Source: Isoetes taiwanensis
Taxonomy: Eukaryota; Streptophyta; Lycopodiopsida; Isoetales; Isoetaceae
DNA length: 64,000 nt
NCBI GenBank assembly: GCA_021234155.1
Contig: JAJEKV010000032.1
Span: 13,594,283 to 13,658,282 of the forward strand
Direction: 5' to 3'
The notes under the pieces were generated by a model that made no database searches, was not told the DNA's origin, and worked only from the letters and a program-made list of their open reading frames with translations. The first letter of the stretch is position 1. Each line of letters starts with the position of its first letter. Both the position numbers and the translations under genes were made by a program. Shown here piece by piece: positions 32,777 through 44,429 of the stretch.

Positions 32777-33470
32777 TCAAATTATGAATATGAGAAACTC
32801 CAATCCGCTGATTCTCCACCGTAACCAAATTCTGAGAATGGCAAGAGAGGACAGTTCCCGCCAACCTGCCTCCTTCAATTTCGCAATTACACTCCATCAT
32901 TCCTCCCGCCAAAGCCAACCGTAACTGATTCCCCAATAATCGGACAGCCATGTCATCGATCCGTAGGAGTGATCGAGTTTGGGGGGAATTCACAGTTCGC
33001 TGTGTGCTGAGAAGAACGAGCAAAGCAATTCGATAAAGCAAAAGCAAAGCAAAGCAAGCAGACGTCCGGACACTACTTTTTCAACCCCACGAGTGATTTT
33101 ATACCCTAATTCCAAGGGCTTCATTCACGAGATTGAATCGAGAAATCCTGCAGGAATTTGACAAGACCAAGCGAGTGACAGATGATATGTTGCTTGCATT
33201 GCAGGAGGCAGCTGAGCAGAAGTTGGTCCAACACTTTTAAGACTCCCTAGCATGTGCTCTCCATGCGAAAAGAGTCACATGTATGCCTAGAGATATGAAG
33301 TTAGCTAGGTTCATAAAGAAGGAAAATTGTTAAAATAACGTACTTAAGAAAATTTTGTGAATATAAAAAGTGTTTTTGATCAAGTTATAAAGTGTAAGAT
33401 TGTATTTAATAAGGTTGTAATAATGGCATGTGTAATTGAAATTAATTGCCAAAAAATGACTGTTTTGAGC

Positions 33471-33546
33471 CCCACCCCTTACAGAGTGCGCCAGGGCTCT
33501 TTTCAAAAGTTTTGAAAGTGCCTCTCGTGCACTGTGTGAGTGTTTG
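33471..33546 (+). repeat. palindromic motif, copy B
   Basis: CACCCCTTACAGAGTGCGCC is followed by TTTTCAAAAGTTTTGAAAGT and GCCTCTCGTGCACTGTGTG. The outer arms (CACAGAGTGCGC type and CACACAGTGCACG type) are inverted repeats. It lies about 140 bases after the stop of the H3-like gene. Confidence 0.87.
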
Positions 33547-33673
33547 GCCATTGATCTATGCCTAGACTTATCCAAATTTAGAAACTAAGGGCGCAGACCG
33601 CTTTAACTCGGTGAGATAAGTAGGATTCTGCCCTTATATCATAATTTTAGAACTACCTAGGACTCAAACAGGA

Positions 33674-33746
33674 GCTCACCCCTCACAGAGTGCGCCAGGA
33701 CCCTTTTCAAAAAGTTTGAAAGTGCCTCTCGCGCACTGTGTGATTG
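33674..33746 (+). repeat. palindromic motif, copy C
   Basis: CTCACCCCTCACAGAGTGCG is followed by CCCTTTTCAAAAAGTTTGAA and GCCTCTCGCGCACTGTGTG. The spacing from copy B is about 200 bp. It lies upstream of the Ty3/gypsy relic's TATA box (33920). Confidence 0.87.
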
Positions 33747-33919
33747 GTTAGAGTAAATTATACCAAATTCATCCCAACTACCTCCAAATTATATGAAATT
33801 TGTTGCAATAGGATAATTAGGATGTACTTTAGACCTAGATTACCTATCAATTGCTTAGTAGGACCTTGAAGTGATAGACATTCCCAAACCCTAAAAATTT
33901 CTAAAATTAGGGTTTTGCC

Positions 33920-33927
33920 TATAAATA
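33920..33927 (+). promoter_or_regulatory. TATA box upstream of the gypsy gag
   Basis: TATAAATA lies 112 bases before the ATG at 34039, almost the same spacing as at the H3-like gene. Confidence 0.45.
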
Positions 33928-34038
33928 TGACCATCACCCTCATTTGCATCCTGCTCTATCACTCCTCACTCCAAGGCGAATTTCTAGTTCCCAGAGGCAC
34001 TTATACATCTGTTTGTTAACCCCATCTGCATCAGCATC

Positions 34039-34955
34039 ATGGCCACTTCATCATTCAGGCGATGGTACAACGCCACTACTCATTTGGCTGAGGCTGACAT
34101 CAACTCGCTTCACTATTTTTCAAAAGGAGATCGATGTGGATGCATCATAAATGCCACACCCTTTTACGAAGAGATCATGACTGAGTTCCATGCCAAGATA
34201 GGACCTTCTCTAGTAGAATTCCCCGCATGCATAGGCTACTTTTCACCTAGAACAGCCCTCCATGCAGCTCTGAATGATATCCCAAACATAGACAAGTATT
34301 TAAAAAACAGAGATGCTCGCATGCCAGATTACATGACCATATCCATAAGTAGGAAGAGGTATTTTTCTTATATTGTTGCTGTAGCCATCTTTTTGTCCCA
34401 TAGAGCCCAAATCCAGATAGGTAAACCGACTACCAGAAGAAAGTCGAATCCGCACTGAAGCAATGTGTGGAAAGCCAGGAAGCTGGAACAGTTCTTAGGA
34501 GACAACAGGTCAGTGATGGAAGCTGAGGCTTGGTTGGATGAAATGAGAGAGTACGGGAATACTTATAGTATGAAAGATAAGGACAAGGGCAGAGTAGCGA
34601 CATCCAACCTCAAGGACGCAGCCAAAATTTGGTGGAAAGGCTATTCCAAAGCCCATGGGTTGAGCAAAGATAGTTGTAGATTCAAGAAGTTCTCCAAGGC
34701 ATTTAAGCGTCATTACGTGCCGATGGAACACACCATATGATGCAACACATCTACAGGTTAGAGCAGGGCAATAAGACAGTCCAGAAGTACACCGAAGAGT
34801 TCATGAGGCTGAGGCTCTATGTGCCAAAGTTGAGCGAAAGACGCGCAGTAGAGGGGTACATTGAAGGCTTGGATGACGAGATCAGGAAGCTTATGAGAGC
34901 TATAAACTCCAGAACAATGTCAGAAGCAGAGTCTAAGGCCGTGAGCTTATAAAGA
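34039..34955 (+). pseudogene. Ty3/gypsy Gag, broken
   Basis: The frame starting MATSSFRRWYNATTHLAEAD (34039-34458) is the N-terminal Gag region. The retrotransposon gag domain follows: LKDAAKIWWKGYSKAHGL and FKKFSKAFKRHYVP (34610-34735). After a stop and frame change come RLEQGNKTVQKYTEEFMRLR and EGYIEGLDDEIRKLM (34750-34900). It ends at about 34952 and is fragmented by two or more frame changes. Confidence 0.85.
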
Positions 34956-35135
34956 ACAGGTCCCCAAGGTAGTGGACAAAAATAACAGTACTATCAGGAC
35001 AAGGGAAAAGCTAAGGGAAGCTATAGCCCAAGAGCAACAAGCCCGGCAGCTGCTAGACCGCAGTACAACGCAAACTATGGAAAGCAAGGGAATGCAAATT
35101 TTGGCAAGCAAGACAAGAAGCAGGTCAGCTTCAGG

Positions 35136-36029
35136 ATGAAGAGCAAGGAGTGGTTCAAACTACTCCAAAGCAGTAGAGCAGTTCTTACAGTCCATTCCAA
35201 AGGAAAAGAGGCAAGAATATATCGAAAAACAGTTGTGCTTCAGGTGTTTCTAGCCAGGACATCGGACACACAACCGCCCCTTCGTGATGAATGCAGCGCT
35301 AGCAGAGCTAGGAGGATGGGAGACACCCCCGGAGATCGACGAAGAAGATGCTTGCGACTATATCCAGGGTGAGTGCCACATCTTTGCTGCCATTGACTCT
35401 GAGAATGCTGGGAGTCAGTACCAAGTCATCTCGACGATTGAGAAAGTCAAAGCCAAGTCTTTCATAGTGTTGATAGACACAGGGTGCACCCATAATTTTA
35501 CTTCCCAAGGATGGTAGAGATGTTGAAGCTGAAGCCTTTGAAGTCCAAGCCTAGGCCTGTTGTGTTGGAAAGTGGGGCAATCCGACACACAGTAGAAAAG
35601 AGGATCAACTTCGACATAGATTTGCCAAGTATCAATGTTGGAATGGGAGTAGAAGTGATGAACATCGGCAAGTATCATCTGATCATAGGCATGGAATACC
35701 TTGGCCTGGCTGGAGCTGTGATTGATTATGGGAAGCGAAAAGTAACCTTAACGACGCCAGATGGCAAGATCATTGAGATAACAGCTAAAGAAGTCACCCC
35801 AATCACGCAATGCATGTCTAGTAAGCAGTTACTTAGATGCATAAAGAAGGAGCAAGTGGCCTATGTCTTTAAGCTCGAGCTTGACGAGCCAGAAATAGAG
35901 GAAGTCAAGGAGGCCAGAGCATTGAGCAAGCTGCCAAAGCCAATAGCCAAGCTAGTGAAGGAATTCCATGATTTGTTCCCAGATGAGATCAAGCAACTTC
36001 CACCTTACGGGGGAGTCGAGTGTGAAATA
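35136..36029 (+). pseudogene. Ty3/gypsy zinc knuckle, protease and start of RT
   Basis: A degenerate CCHC region lies near 35230-35280 (KQLCFRC in one frame). The protease block at 35284-35517 has VLIDTGCTHNF. After a frame change the next block (35511-36029) continues with INFDIDLPSINVGMGVEV and MEYLGLAGAVIDYGKRKV and enters the RT linker (FHDLFPDEIKQLPPYGG). The frame is then cut by element 2. Confidence 0.87.
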
Positions 36030-36301
36030 GGGTAAAAGAAAGCTAGGGTGTCTTACATTTGGCCAAATGTAGAGTAAGAGATGTATCACATTTCAAATAC
36101 ATAACCGTTTTTTCAGTATGTACATAATAGCTATATTATAGAATCTTTTTTTTCGGAACTACTTGTCACGTCAATTAAAACGCAATCATGAAGCAGATTT
36201 CAATTCCCGCCGCTCTAACCACTCCAAGAAACGCCTGAACGTTAGGAGAATTTCCCACTTTCTAGTTAAAACTTCGCCCAGCTCCAGGATTTCCCTCCTT
36301 C

Positions 36302-39204
36302 TTGCCAGAATTCCTCCAGCTAACCCTAAACCACGCAAGAACCATGATGAACAACGAAGGAACAGAAATGGCGCAAGAAGATTGCAATATCGGGAATGTG
36401 ACAAAGAAAATGAAGCGTAAGATTGATGAAATTTGTAAATTTATATATGATCAGGTTCAAGATTTACGTCCTGTGCAAAGGAGAGCTTTAGCAGTGAAAA
36501 CTGTTCGGGATGAAAGGCTGCACTTCTTTTTTGAACCTGCCATTGGAAATCCAGCGCAAGCAATTCTGAAGGATACTATGCTAAAAAATATCCGTGAAGG
36601 TCTGCAGGAAGTGAAACAAGCAAATAGCAATGATAAATTAGCAGCTAAGCATTCCCTGTTATCAATGATTGTTGGTGAGAATGGAAAACTCAGCAAAAAA
36701 GGAGTAGCCTCCGTAATTCTTCAAGTGCAAGCAAGAAACCTCACAAAAGCTGCAATTAGAAGAAAGCGGATGTCATTATCAGGTGCTAATATGTGGGCAC
36801 TGGCAGGAAGGCAACCCAGGGCAGACATGCTTCCGGAATCAACCAAACAGTTGGTAAATGAGTTTTGGTTAACCCACACAAAAACTTCTCCAAAGTACAG
36901 GGATGTCAGGAAGAAAAGGACACTTCCAATCCAGTTTTTGGACATGCCCCAGGTCAGTTTTAAGTCTTTTAATCCTCTTTTTTGCAAGCTTGATAGAAGC
37001 TAGCTTCTGTGCATCCTGGATAAGTTTAGTAATCCTATTTGCATTCCATGTAAGGGATGTATCTGATATACATTGAAGTACATCCAACTACAATAATTAT
37101 ATTTTTACACTTGGAGGTACTGAATGAGCTATGTTTAACAGGAAAAGTACTTGGATGTACTTCCAATTACATCCAATGTGGCATAAGGCAGAAAATGTGT
37201 TGAAAGTCAGGCTGTGTTATTATAGTCTTGATTTTTGTAGTTCCCAAGTGCATTATAGTACATTTTAAGCTTTCCTGATCTCAAGATAGTTTTTAAAGAT
37301 AGGGTGATACATAAAAGTATTTAAATGTACTTCCTTCCATAAGAAAAGTATGAAATACATACATCATAATCTGAGGATAATCGCGTAAGAATGGTTACAT
37401 ATTGAGTTTTTATGTACATCTGGAACTCTTTGGAGTACATTCTTTATACATTTATACATATCATGTACATGGTATGTACGATGTTGTGGTATAGTAGTTG
37501 AATGTATATCAAATCATGATCTGAGTGTCATAGAACTAATGCAATGTCTGCAACATCTTTGAATTCGTAAGTAGTTCTAATTTATATCTTACTTATACAT
37601 GCCGCTTTTTTCCTTGCAGAATGAATTGTATGAGATGTTCAAAGATGAACATCCTGAAGTGAAGATTAGCATCGAAAGTTCGAGCTGCTTAAGCCTCACG
37701 TGTGTGAGAAGGTTGAAAGAGAGGAACACATCTTTGCTGCGTGAAGCATGAACAAGCCGATCTATCTGAGAAAAGCTTTTAGCGTCCTGAGGAGCAAATT
37801 TCATGCCAACTGTACATGTTCTTGTGGTGTTTGTGCAGCAGATGAGAACAATGGCGTATGCCAAGCTCCTTCTAAAACATTTCAAAATGTTGGTGCTATG
37901 TGGAGAGCTACGGTCTGTGACAAGGAAGGCGAAGAGTGGCATAGTTTGGACTGTGTCAAGGGAGAGTGCCAGAACTGTGGCACTGAAAATATTCAAATCT
38001 GTCCTAAGGAGAAAGAGTCGCAGAATGAGAACATTGAATGGCAAGTTTACAAGTACGTGAACGAACCTTCCAAAGCTGGCACTTCAAGGAGGTTGAAGCT
38101 TGTTACTGAAAGCGGGACTCCAGGTACATTGCTTGACAAGATGTTTCAGCACCTTACAAAGTTCACTATTCACAACTTTTCAGCAAGTTGGCAGAGCAAA
38201 TAATTCAGGAAATCAGTGCAAAATTTGAGGGATGATTCTGTTTTGTCAGTAATGGACTTTGAAGAGAACTACACTTTGCAGCCATTCAGGGAGGTTCAGT
38301 CCGAGCATTGGAACAATGACCAGATAACTATTCTGGTGCATATAACCATGATGAAAGTCAATGGCGAGCTGAAAAAAACTGTTCATTTGTATGTTTCCGA
38401 TGTTATGAAGCATGATGCTTTCTTTGTTCAGGCTGCACTCAAGAAGCACCATATTTGGATGATGCAAAAAGGTTTTGGCCACATCAAATACCATGTCATG
38501 TGGTCTGATGGGTGTGCTGCTCAGTTTAAGTGTTCTCGAGCCTTTTATTTGAATGTGGCCCAATATTATAACAGGTATAAAATTAGGATGCAGTGGAATT
38601 ATTTTGGCTCAGGCCATGGAAAAGGAGAACATGATGGGCAGGCTGCTTTGGAGAAAAGGTTCCTAGCAGACGAGCAAAGGAAAGAGAATGGTGTTCCGAT
38701 TTTGGGTGCCAACTCTGCTTGCACTTTGCTGAGACAAAAGAAGTGCAAAATAGACGAGTCATATGGGAGGTGATGGCGAAGACATTATTTGGGGACCCTC
38801 GTTGATTGTGAGACATTGCCGGTACTCTAGCTATACATTGTGTGTATGCGCTATTAATCCGGTGACCCAACACTTGTCATGTATAGATCCCTGTCATGTT
38901 TTTGCAATGGTTGCTTGAATTTCAGATGGGGAGAATGTGAGAATCTCGAGCATTGTGGTGCGTGGAAGCTGCACAAACTGGAGCCTAGTTCGGCCCAGGT
39001 CGACGAACAAGAAGAGCTAGTTGGTTTTTATGCAGCTGATGAGCAAGAACTATCCGATGTACTCCAAATTGGAGACATATTTGCATCTTTTGCTGCTCCA
39101 GGGAATAATGAAAATGTTCCATACTTCGTCCTCCTATGCGTGAAGGAGATGCATATTCTTCAGGAAGATGTGATTGACGACTATGGAAATAGAATGCTTG
39201 CTGG
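36302..39204 (+). pseudogene. element 2 transposase-like gene, first part
   Basis: Exon 1 (36302-36952) is uninterrupted and starts MPEFLQLTLNHARTMMNNEG; it contains RRKRMSLSGANMWALAGRQP. The donor GTCAGT at 36953 and the acceptor TTCCTTGCAG ending at 37619 define an intron of 667 bases. Exon 2 has CVRRLKERNT, CTCSCGVC, GECQNCGTENI, VMDFEENYTLQPFREVQSEH, MWSDGCAAQFKC and GSGHGKGEHDG. A frameshift near 37740, a stop at about 38201 and another break near 38770 spoil it. The reading SCFCNGCLNFRWGEC continues to 39204, where the CACTA-like element cuts the gene. Exon 1 is better preserved than in element 1. Confidence 0.8.
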
Positions 39205-39239
39205 CACAAGACACCTAAAAATAAAATCGATATGGGTTT

Positions 39240-39790
39240 CTTCCTTGGTTATATATGAAAAACTAGTCAATAAAACCAATACATCTTTGGGGGTTAATTT
39301 CATTAAAAACCATATATAGTTAAAGTTAAACACTTTTCTTCAAGTGTTTATGAAGGTGGCTAGCATATGAGGTCCACTACAGTGGTTTTATAATATGTTT
39401 AGTAGGCGTAGTTTAATACAGTGCTTCATGGGTATGGTTTGTGCATGGAGTATTTCAATGGTAATCAACAAAGTGGTTTTTTTTTGCATGTTTAGTAAGT
39501 ATGGTTTGTTATAGCATTTCAAGGTGTGGTATAACACTATGGTAATAAGACTTGGTTTTAAGACTTGGTTTTTATGGTGTTACTTCGATGCGGTTCTTAA
39601 AGGGTTAAATTGCTTCGTGGTAGGTTTGTGCATGTAGTATTTCAATGGTGTTCAACAAGGTGGTTTTCTAGCATGTTTAATAAGTATAGTTTATTATAAT
39701 GCTTCAAAATGTGGTATATTAAACGGCTAGATTGCCAGGGCATTGTAAATTTAAATGGTTCTTAATGTGATAAACATCATAAACCAATGC
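39240..39790 (+). repeat. left subterminal repeat region of the CACTA-like element
   Basis: Repeated GTGGTTTT, TGGTTTTTATGG, ATGTTTAGTA and GCATTTCA-type words occur every 20-60 bases. The GGTTT/AAACC theme is mirrored at the other end. Confidence 0.65.
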
Positions 39791-40277
39791 CCCAAAGCCT
39801 TTAATGTTTAGTGCATTAAGTTGACATGATTTTGTTTTTTCAACACCTTTATGCCATAGTTATAGTGCTTTGTTGTCCAAAGCATTAGGTATTTGAATGT
39901 ATTGCTTAGCATATAACCGACAATAGTTTTTAATTATTGGTGGTGTACAAATAATATGCTCCCGCCTATTTAGAATATGGTGGGAATTAGAAAAAGCGAT
40001 TCATTATCCATATACACTTTTGTGGAAGGCGGACGTTTGGAAGATCACCACCAACAGCAATGATTTTATTTCGAAAATAACGCTTGCCAATATCAATGGT
40101 TCTAATTGGCAAGCAATGTGACAAATCCAGGTCTCAACTTCATCGAGTCAACATACGTTCCATTTGTGCTGTTCAAATCCTTTGCAAACAATCTAGCATG
40201 CAAGCTAGATACTGCATAACCACATGATCATAAGATTAAAATTGAAAATCTTCATAAGATAAGTAACCTGAATACTA

Positions 40278-41190
40278 CTTGCCAGTGGGAATATGGATTA
40301 CAAGATCAGCCTTAACTGCAACACTTCCTACTGTTACATATCCTACCAAACCATTTCACAAACTATTAAATAGAAGTAACTTTTCTGTTCTTTTCTCTCA
40401 AAGAAGAAAAGAAAATTTTCACATCGAAAAAAGAAAAGGAATTTGTAGGGAGAGAATGATACAGAGGCCAGTTCAAATACTCCAGGCAATGGCAGCTGTC
40501 CATTGAAAGATCCATCCCATAACATGTACTATAATAATGGAACCATGATATGCCATTGGCATGATCCGGTGCAAATACTAAACTGATGAAGGGAATTTGA
40601 ACCCCACTTGTTCCAAGACCTCATGAAGAGTTGAACCCCATCTATTCCAGAAATCCTTTGAAGAACAAGAAACAGTTTCAAACATACTCCAAAACAAGGT
40701 CTGCAAAAAAAACCAAGTTAATGAGCTCCGCAAGTGTAAACTATCGGGAATAAAATGAAGAAACAACGAATAACATATATTGATTGAAAAAATGCAGCAG
40801 AAAAAGTATATCTTTTGCCGAGATGAAGAGCCGGCTGACATAGACAGAGTAGAGCCTTCACCATAGCCACAGCCTCCAGCTTCGCCAACTGCACTATTCT
40901 GCCATGCCGAGCCCTAAACCTAAACTGCAAGGCTATGTTAGGCGGCCGAGTTCTGTGCCGCAGCCCTAGCCATGCCGCAGCTATGGCTATTGTGAATATT
41001 GTGATAAATAGAGAGATGAATATTTGTGTACTAGTAACAATGCCCAGCGTTGCTGGGATTAGTTGGGGACTTATAATGAGAAGATGGTGTAGTAATAACT
41101 CTGCAAAGTTCAGAAGGTGCCTTTTTGTTTTAGATTTCCTTTTTTTTTTTTTACGTTTTTGGGGGGTAGGGGGTCTTGGCATTCACCACG
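40278..41190. other. possible captured coding fragments inside the CACTA-like element
   Basis: The plus frame 40279-40506 and the minus frame 41182-40718 are open for 75 and 154 codons, respectively. The minus frame holds a hydrophobic stretch and a segment RARHGRIVQLAKLEAVAMVK. Neither resembles a family I know. They may be host sequence captured by the transposon or may simply be chance frames. Confidence 0.2.
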
Positions 41191-41370
41191 AAAAGCATAT
41201 AAATTTCAAGTTCATAGAAATTTTATATTGCTTCCATGCACAACCATACTACATGGATCTTCATTCTTATGCCATAAATGAATCTGTATAGCCCTTTCAC
41301 CTTCAAAATAATCATGGAGTTCGTGTGGTTCAAAATTAATCCTCCTCATGCATTATTCCAAAAAGTTGTC

Positions 41371-41945
41371 TTATTTGGCTCATTTATTTTTGGGAAAATT
41401 CCAAATACACCCCTCAAGTTTACAAATATTCCAAAAATACCCCTAGAAATAGGGTATTTAGCTCAAATGGCAACAACATTCCTGTGATCAACCAACTAAA
41501 AAAGTGTCCTTCATGAAACTTGTAAACGAAGATAAGAGCTATCCAACAGTAGTAGAATCGTCTAAAACGGAGTTGGAATCTTCAACTTATAGTGTTTTAA
41601 GTAAGTGTTATAAAAAAAGATATAAATGAGCATAATTTGTGAATTTCAACTCCAATTTTGATGAACTTGACGTTGCTCGGAAGGTCTTATCTAATCTATA
41701 ATGTTTGTGAAGACAATTTTTGAATTTGAGGAGTGACAAAAACTCTATTACCAATTTTCCAAAAATGCTCTTTATTTGGCGGGTATTTTTGGAATTTTCA
41801 CAAACTTGATGGGTATAATTGAAATTTCCCTTTATTTTTGTAACCTTCTTGTGATCCATTAGTAGCTTGGGATAAATGTTATCTTGTTGGGCTCATTTCT
41901 TTTCGTAACTTCTTGTGATCCTTTAGTAGCTTGGAGTAAACTATA
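41371..41945 (+). repeat. short tandem duplication interrupted by the MITE
   Basis: GGCTCATTTATTTTTG plus TAACCTTCTTGTGATCCATT (the first copy, split by the MITE) is repeated as GGGCTCATTTCTTTTCGTAA with CTTCTTGTGATCCTTTAGTAG at 41889-41930. The duplication therefore predates the MITE. Confidence 0.75.
41392..41830. mobile_element. Mutator-type MITE
   Basis: A 439-bp insertion with long imperfect inverted repeats of about 50 bp (left GGGAAAATTCCAAATACACC, right complement GGGAAATTTCAATTATACCC, both continuing to ATTCCAAAAATACCC). A 9-bp duplication TTTATTTTT flanks it (41383-41391 and 41831-41839). The length of the TIRs and the 9-bp duplication indicate the Mutator superfamily. It has no ORF. 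Confidence 0.9.
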
Positions 41946-42424
41946 CATCATTGTGTATTATTGCACCGAATATTACCCCACATTATCCCCTATTTCTGCT
42001 CTCCATTGTTTGTCCTATGCACAATTGCCAGCTTGTAGCTATCGAACATGAAGCAATATTTGTGCTTATCTGCCTTATGCCATGCGCCATCGTTTTTTCT
42101 TTTCCTTAAAGAATTCGTTGCCATTTTTTATATTATGCATTGTATGTAAAGTGAGCATTTAGACCTTTGGAAATAGCAATTTCAGTAGACATCCATATTG
42201 AGAATGAAAATGACAGCTACAGTGGTTGCAAATTTATTGTCTCCCAAAAGCATGTTCAGAGCTCCCTGCCAATAACACATAACATCTCAAGCACCTTTGC
42301 CATGACTATACCAAAACCTATTGCTATACCTATATCTGCTTGTTTGACATATGCTTTTGCAGGCTGTGGGTGAAGCAAGAAACGTTCAAGGTATCAGCCA
42401 TCAAAAGCTTGAATTTTTGGTTCT

Positions 42425-43470
42425 CAATTGTTGCTAATCTCTGTACATGTTCTTGCACGGACTCCAATTGCTTGAGACTTGCCTCAATAGAATCATAACA
42501 CGGTTCTGGAAGAGATTTTACTTTTTCCCTATTTATGCTCAGGATATATGGTCGTTCAAGCTTCATTGCACATGTTGGACATGTAAATATCTCTGTTTTA
42601 TGTGTTTTCCTATCAGCAGATATTGAGGATCAACACATAATGGATGCTAAAGAAACATCACTATAACACTAAGACTGATAAACGTTGTTGGCAAAGAAAC
42701 TAACATCATTCCACGTGCACAATTAAGAACTCAACAAAATGGCTGCATGAGATGATATGCTCAAATCATCAATTCCATAGCACTCCTGCAAAAAGTATGA
42801 GAGTGAAGAATAGGAAGGTAAATTCATAAAAGAATACAGAACCAATGCCGTTTGCAATGCAGGATATAATTGTTGAACTGCCAAAGGAAAATCTTACCAG
42901 ATAAATAGCTGTTGCAGCAAAATTTAATGGCTATGTGGCAGGGATGTGCATCTCTACATGTTCTTGCTCCGATTGCTTGAGACTTGCCTCAATAGAATCA
43001 TAACATATGGTTCTTCTGGAAGAGACTTGACTTCCTTCCTATTTATGCTCAGGGCCGCTCAGTCTTCATTGGACATGTTGTGTGTGTAAATCTCTGTTTT
43101 ATGTGTTTTCCTGTCAGGTACTACTGAGGATCAACACATCACAATTGATGGTATAAAAACATCACTATGACACTAAGACTGATAAAGTTATTGCCAAAGA
43201 AGCTAACATCTCACATTGTACCTGCACAATGAAGCAACTCTCTACTCTGCAAAATGGTCGCATGAGATGATCTGTTCAAATCATCAATTCCATAGCATTC
43301 CTGCAAATAGAGAAAAGTATGAGAGCGAAGAATAGGAGGTAAATTGACTGAAGAATACAGAACCGAAGGTGTTTGATATAATCATTGAACTGCCAGAGAA
43401 AAAAATCTTACCAAATGAACAGTTATTGCAGCAAAATTTAATGACTATGTCGTAGGGATGTGCCCTTCAG
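42425..43470. repeat. tandem duplication, two copies of about 0.5 kb
   Basis: The segment beginning TACATGTTCTTGC and TTGAGACTTGCCTCAATAGA near 42440 recurs near 42958. The copies remain alignable through ACATCACTAT(A/G)ACACTAAGAC to the GGCAGGGATGTGCATCT / CGTAGGGATGTGCCCTT blocks. The first copy has a minus-strand frame of 78 codons (42566-42330) with a coiled-coil-like part (ESVQEHVQRLATIENQKFKL). Confidence 0.8.
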
Positions 43471-44429
43471 CTTAACTTCATCAATGACAAAAATAGCACC
43501 CAAAAAGTTGATGAACCTGTGCCATACTACAACAGAGATAACAATGAATCAGTACACCATTGACGATTATAAAATAGAAGTTAAGCCGATGTAATGTACT
43601 TGGACAGTGTCTAAATGAAAACCATCAAAATAAGCAAATCTAAAGCATTTGAGATCGGCCATAGAAGCAAAAACTTTACCTTGCGACAATACAAATCCAA
43701 TCTGGCTGTAGCTTGCACAAACTGTCATGCCAGAGCTTTATCAGTAGAAGCAAACATGATCATGAACAAAAACAAAACCTGAATGGCGTACACAAGAAGA
43801 AAAGTGAATAGAGCCGTCTTAAATGAAAAACAGTGAGGCCGTAAAAACTTGTAAATGGGAAAAATAGAGAATATAGGACCTCTTGTGGTTACAGATACAA
43901 ATATTGGATGAGAAATGTAAAAGAAGAGAGCGTATGGGGTCTCTGATGCTGTATGATTCATGGTGTGCAGAAAACGGAAGCAATAGCATACCTGTCTAGC
44001 TCTGCGGCTGAAGCTGGTATCGGATGAATTGCTTCTACATTCTAAAGCTATGGAAGGAGAATCTACATTCATCATGCCTGCTTCCATGATCAGAATCATT
44101 CTTCCGCAGTTTCAAATTGAAGAAAAATAACAGATATTGGACTCGCCAAATTGCTATGGACCATGGTAGAAAGCCTGCAACAACAGAGGAAAAGCAGCGT
44201 CGCCATAGGAAGGCCGTTCGATGTCGTGGTAAAATAAATTTGAGCCGTCGAAATTAGGGCGTGATGCAACATGGTAAAACATTATAATATAGGATAGGAT
44301 AGGATATATTATATTAAAACGAAATTTAAAATGTAGCTTTTACATACATGCTCCAGGATTACTAAAAGCAACATAGAGAAAATTCAGCTGCTTGAGCCAA
44401 TGGGATCGTGCCACATGGCTTTTCTCTTT

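Larger units (their letters stand above)
25674..33106. mobile_element. GGGTA element 3 (7.4 kb, divergent cousin of elements 1 and 2)
   Basis: The ends are inverted repeats: GGGTATAAAATCACTAGTCG at 25674 and its near-complement ending CGAGTGATTTTATACCC at 33106. The flanking duplication is TAAT (25670-25673 and 33107-33110). Removing the element restores the H3-like reading frame exactly, confirming the boundaries. It carries a RING/coiled-coil gene and a HAD domain on the plus strand and a transposase-like gene on the minus strand, as in elements 1 and 2, but I see no Ulp1-like block. AAAGCAAAAGC-type repeats lie just inside both ends (25705-25740 and 33020-33057) and in an array at 29745-30370. 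Confidence 0.92.
24210..33333 (+). pseudogene. histone-H3-like gene with an expanded N-terminal region, broken by insertions
   Basis: The ATG at 24210 gives MPRTKQTAR, matching the H3 tail (ARTKQTAR) except for Pro at residue 2. A long Gln/Glu-rich then Lys/Arg-rich region follows, with an SSSSETESDEEVP acidic patch. The TRIM (24787-25335) splits it, and it resumes at 25341 (PPPYPKWPKPTTDLKTGKP). GGGTA element 3 splits it again at 25673. Reading across that junction in frame gives the H3 fold: REIQHFQRSYGLL before it, IPRASF after it, then LALQEAAEQKLV, HAKRVTCMPRDMKLARF, ending at TAA 33331-33333. The spacing from REI to LQEAAE equals canonical H3, without the longer loop 1 of CENH3, although LLIP-ASF is CENH3-like. 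A frameshift near 25410 and a TAA at 33238-33240 also break it. About 375 residues versus 136 in H3. Confidence 0.85.
33750..36029 (+). mobile_element. Ty3/gypsy retrotransposon relic, left part
   Basis: The gag and protease part of a Ty3/gypsy element, followed by the start of RT, cut by GGGTA element 2 after a GAAATA at 36024-36029. The remainder resumes at 53302. Reading across the junction gives a continuous CEIALKP, with AATA as the 4-bp duplication. No LTR pair was identified. TATAAATA at 33920-33927 may be its promoter. Confidence 0.88.
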
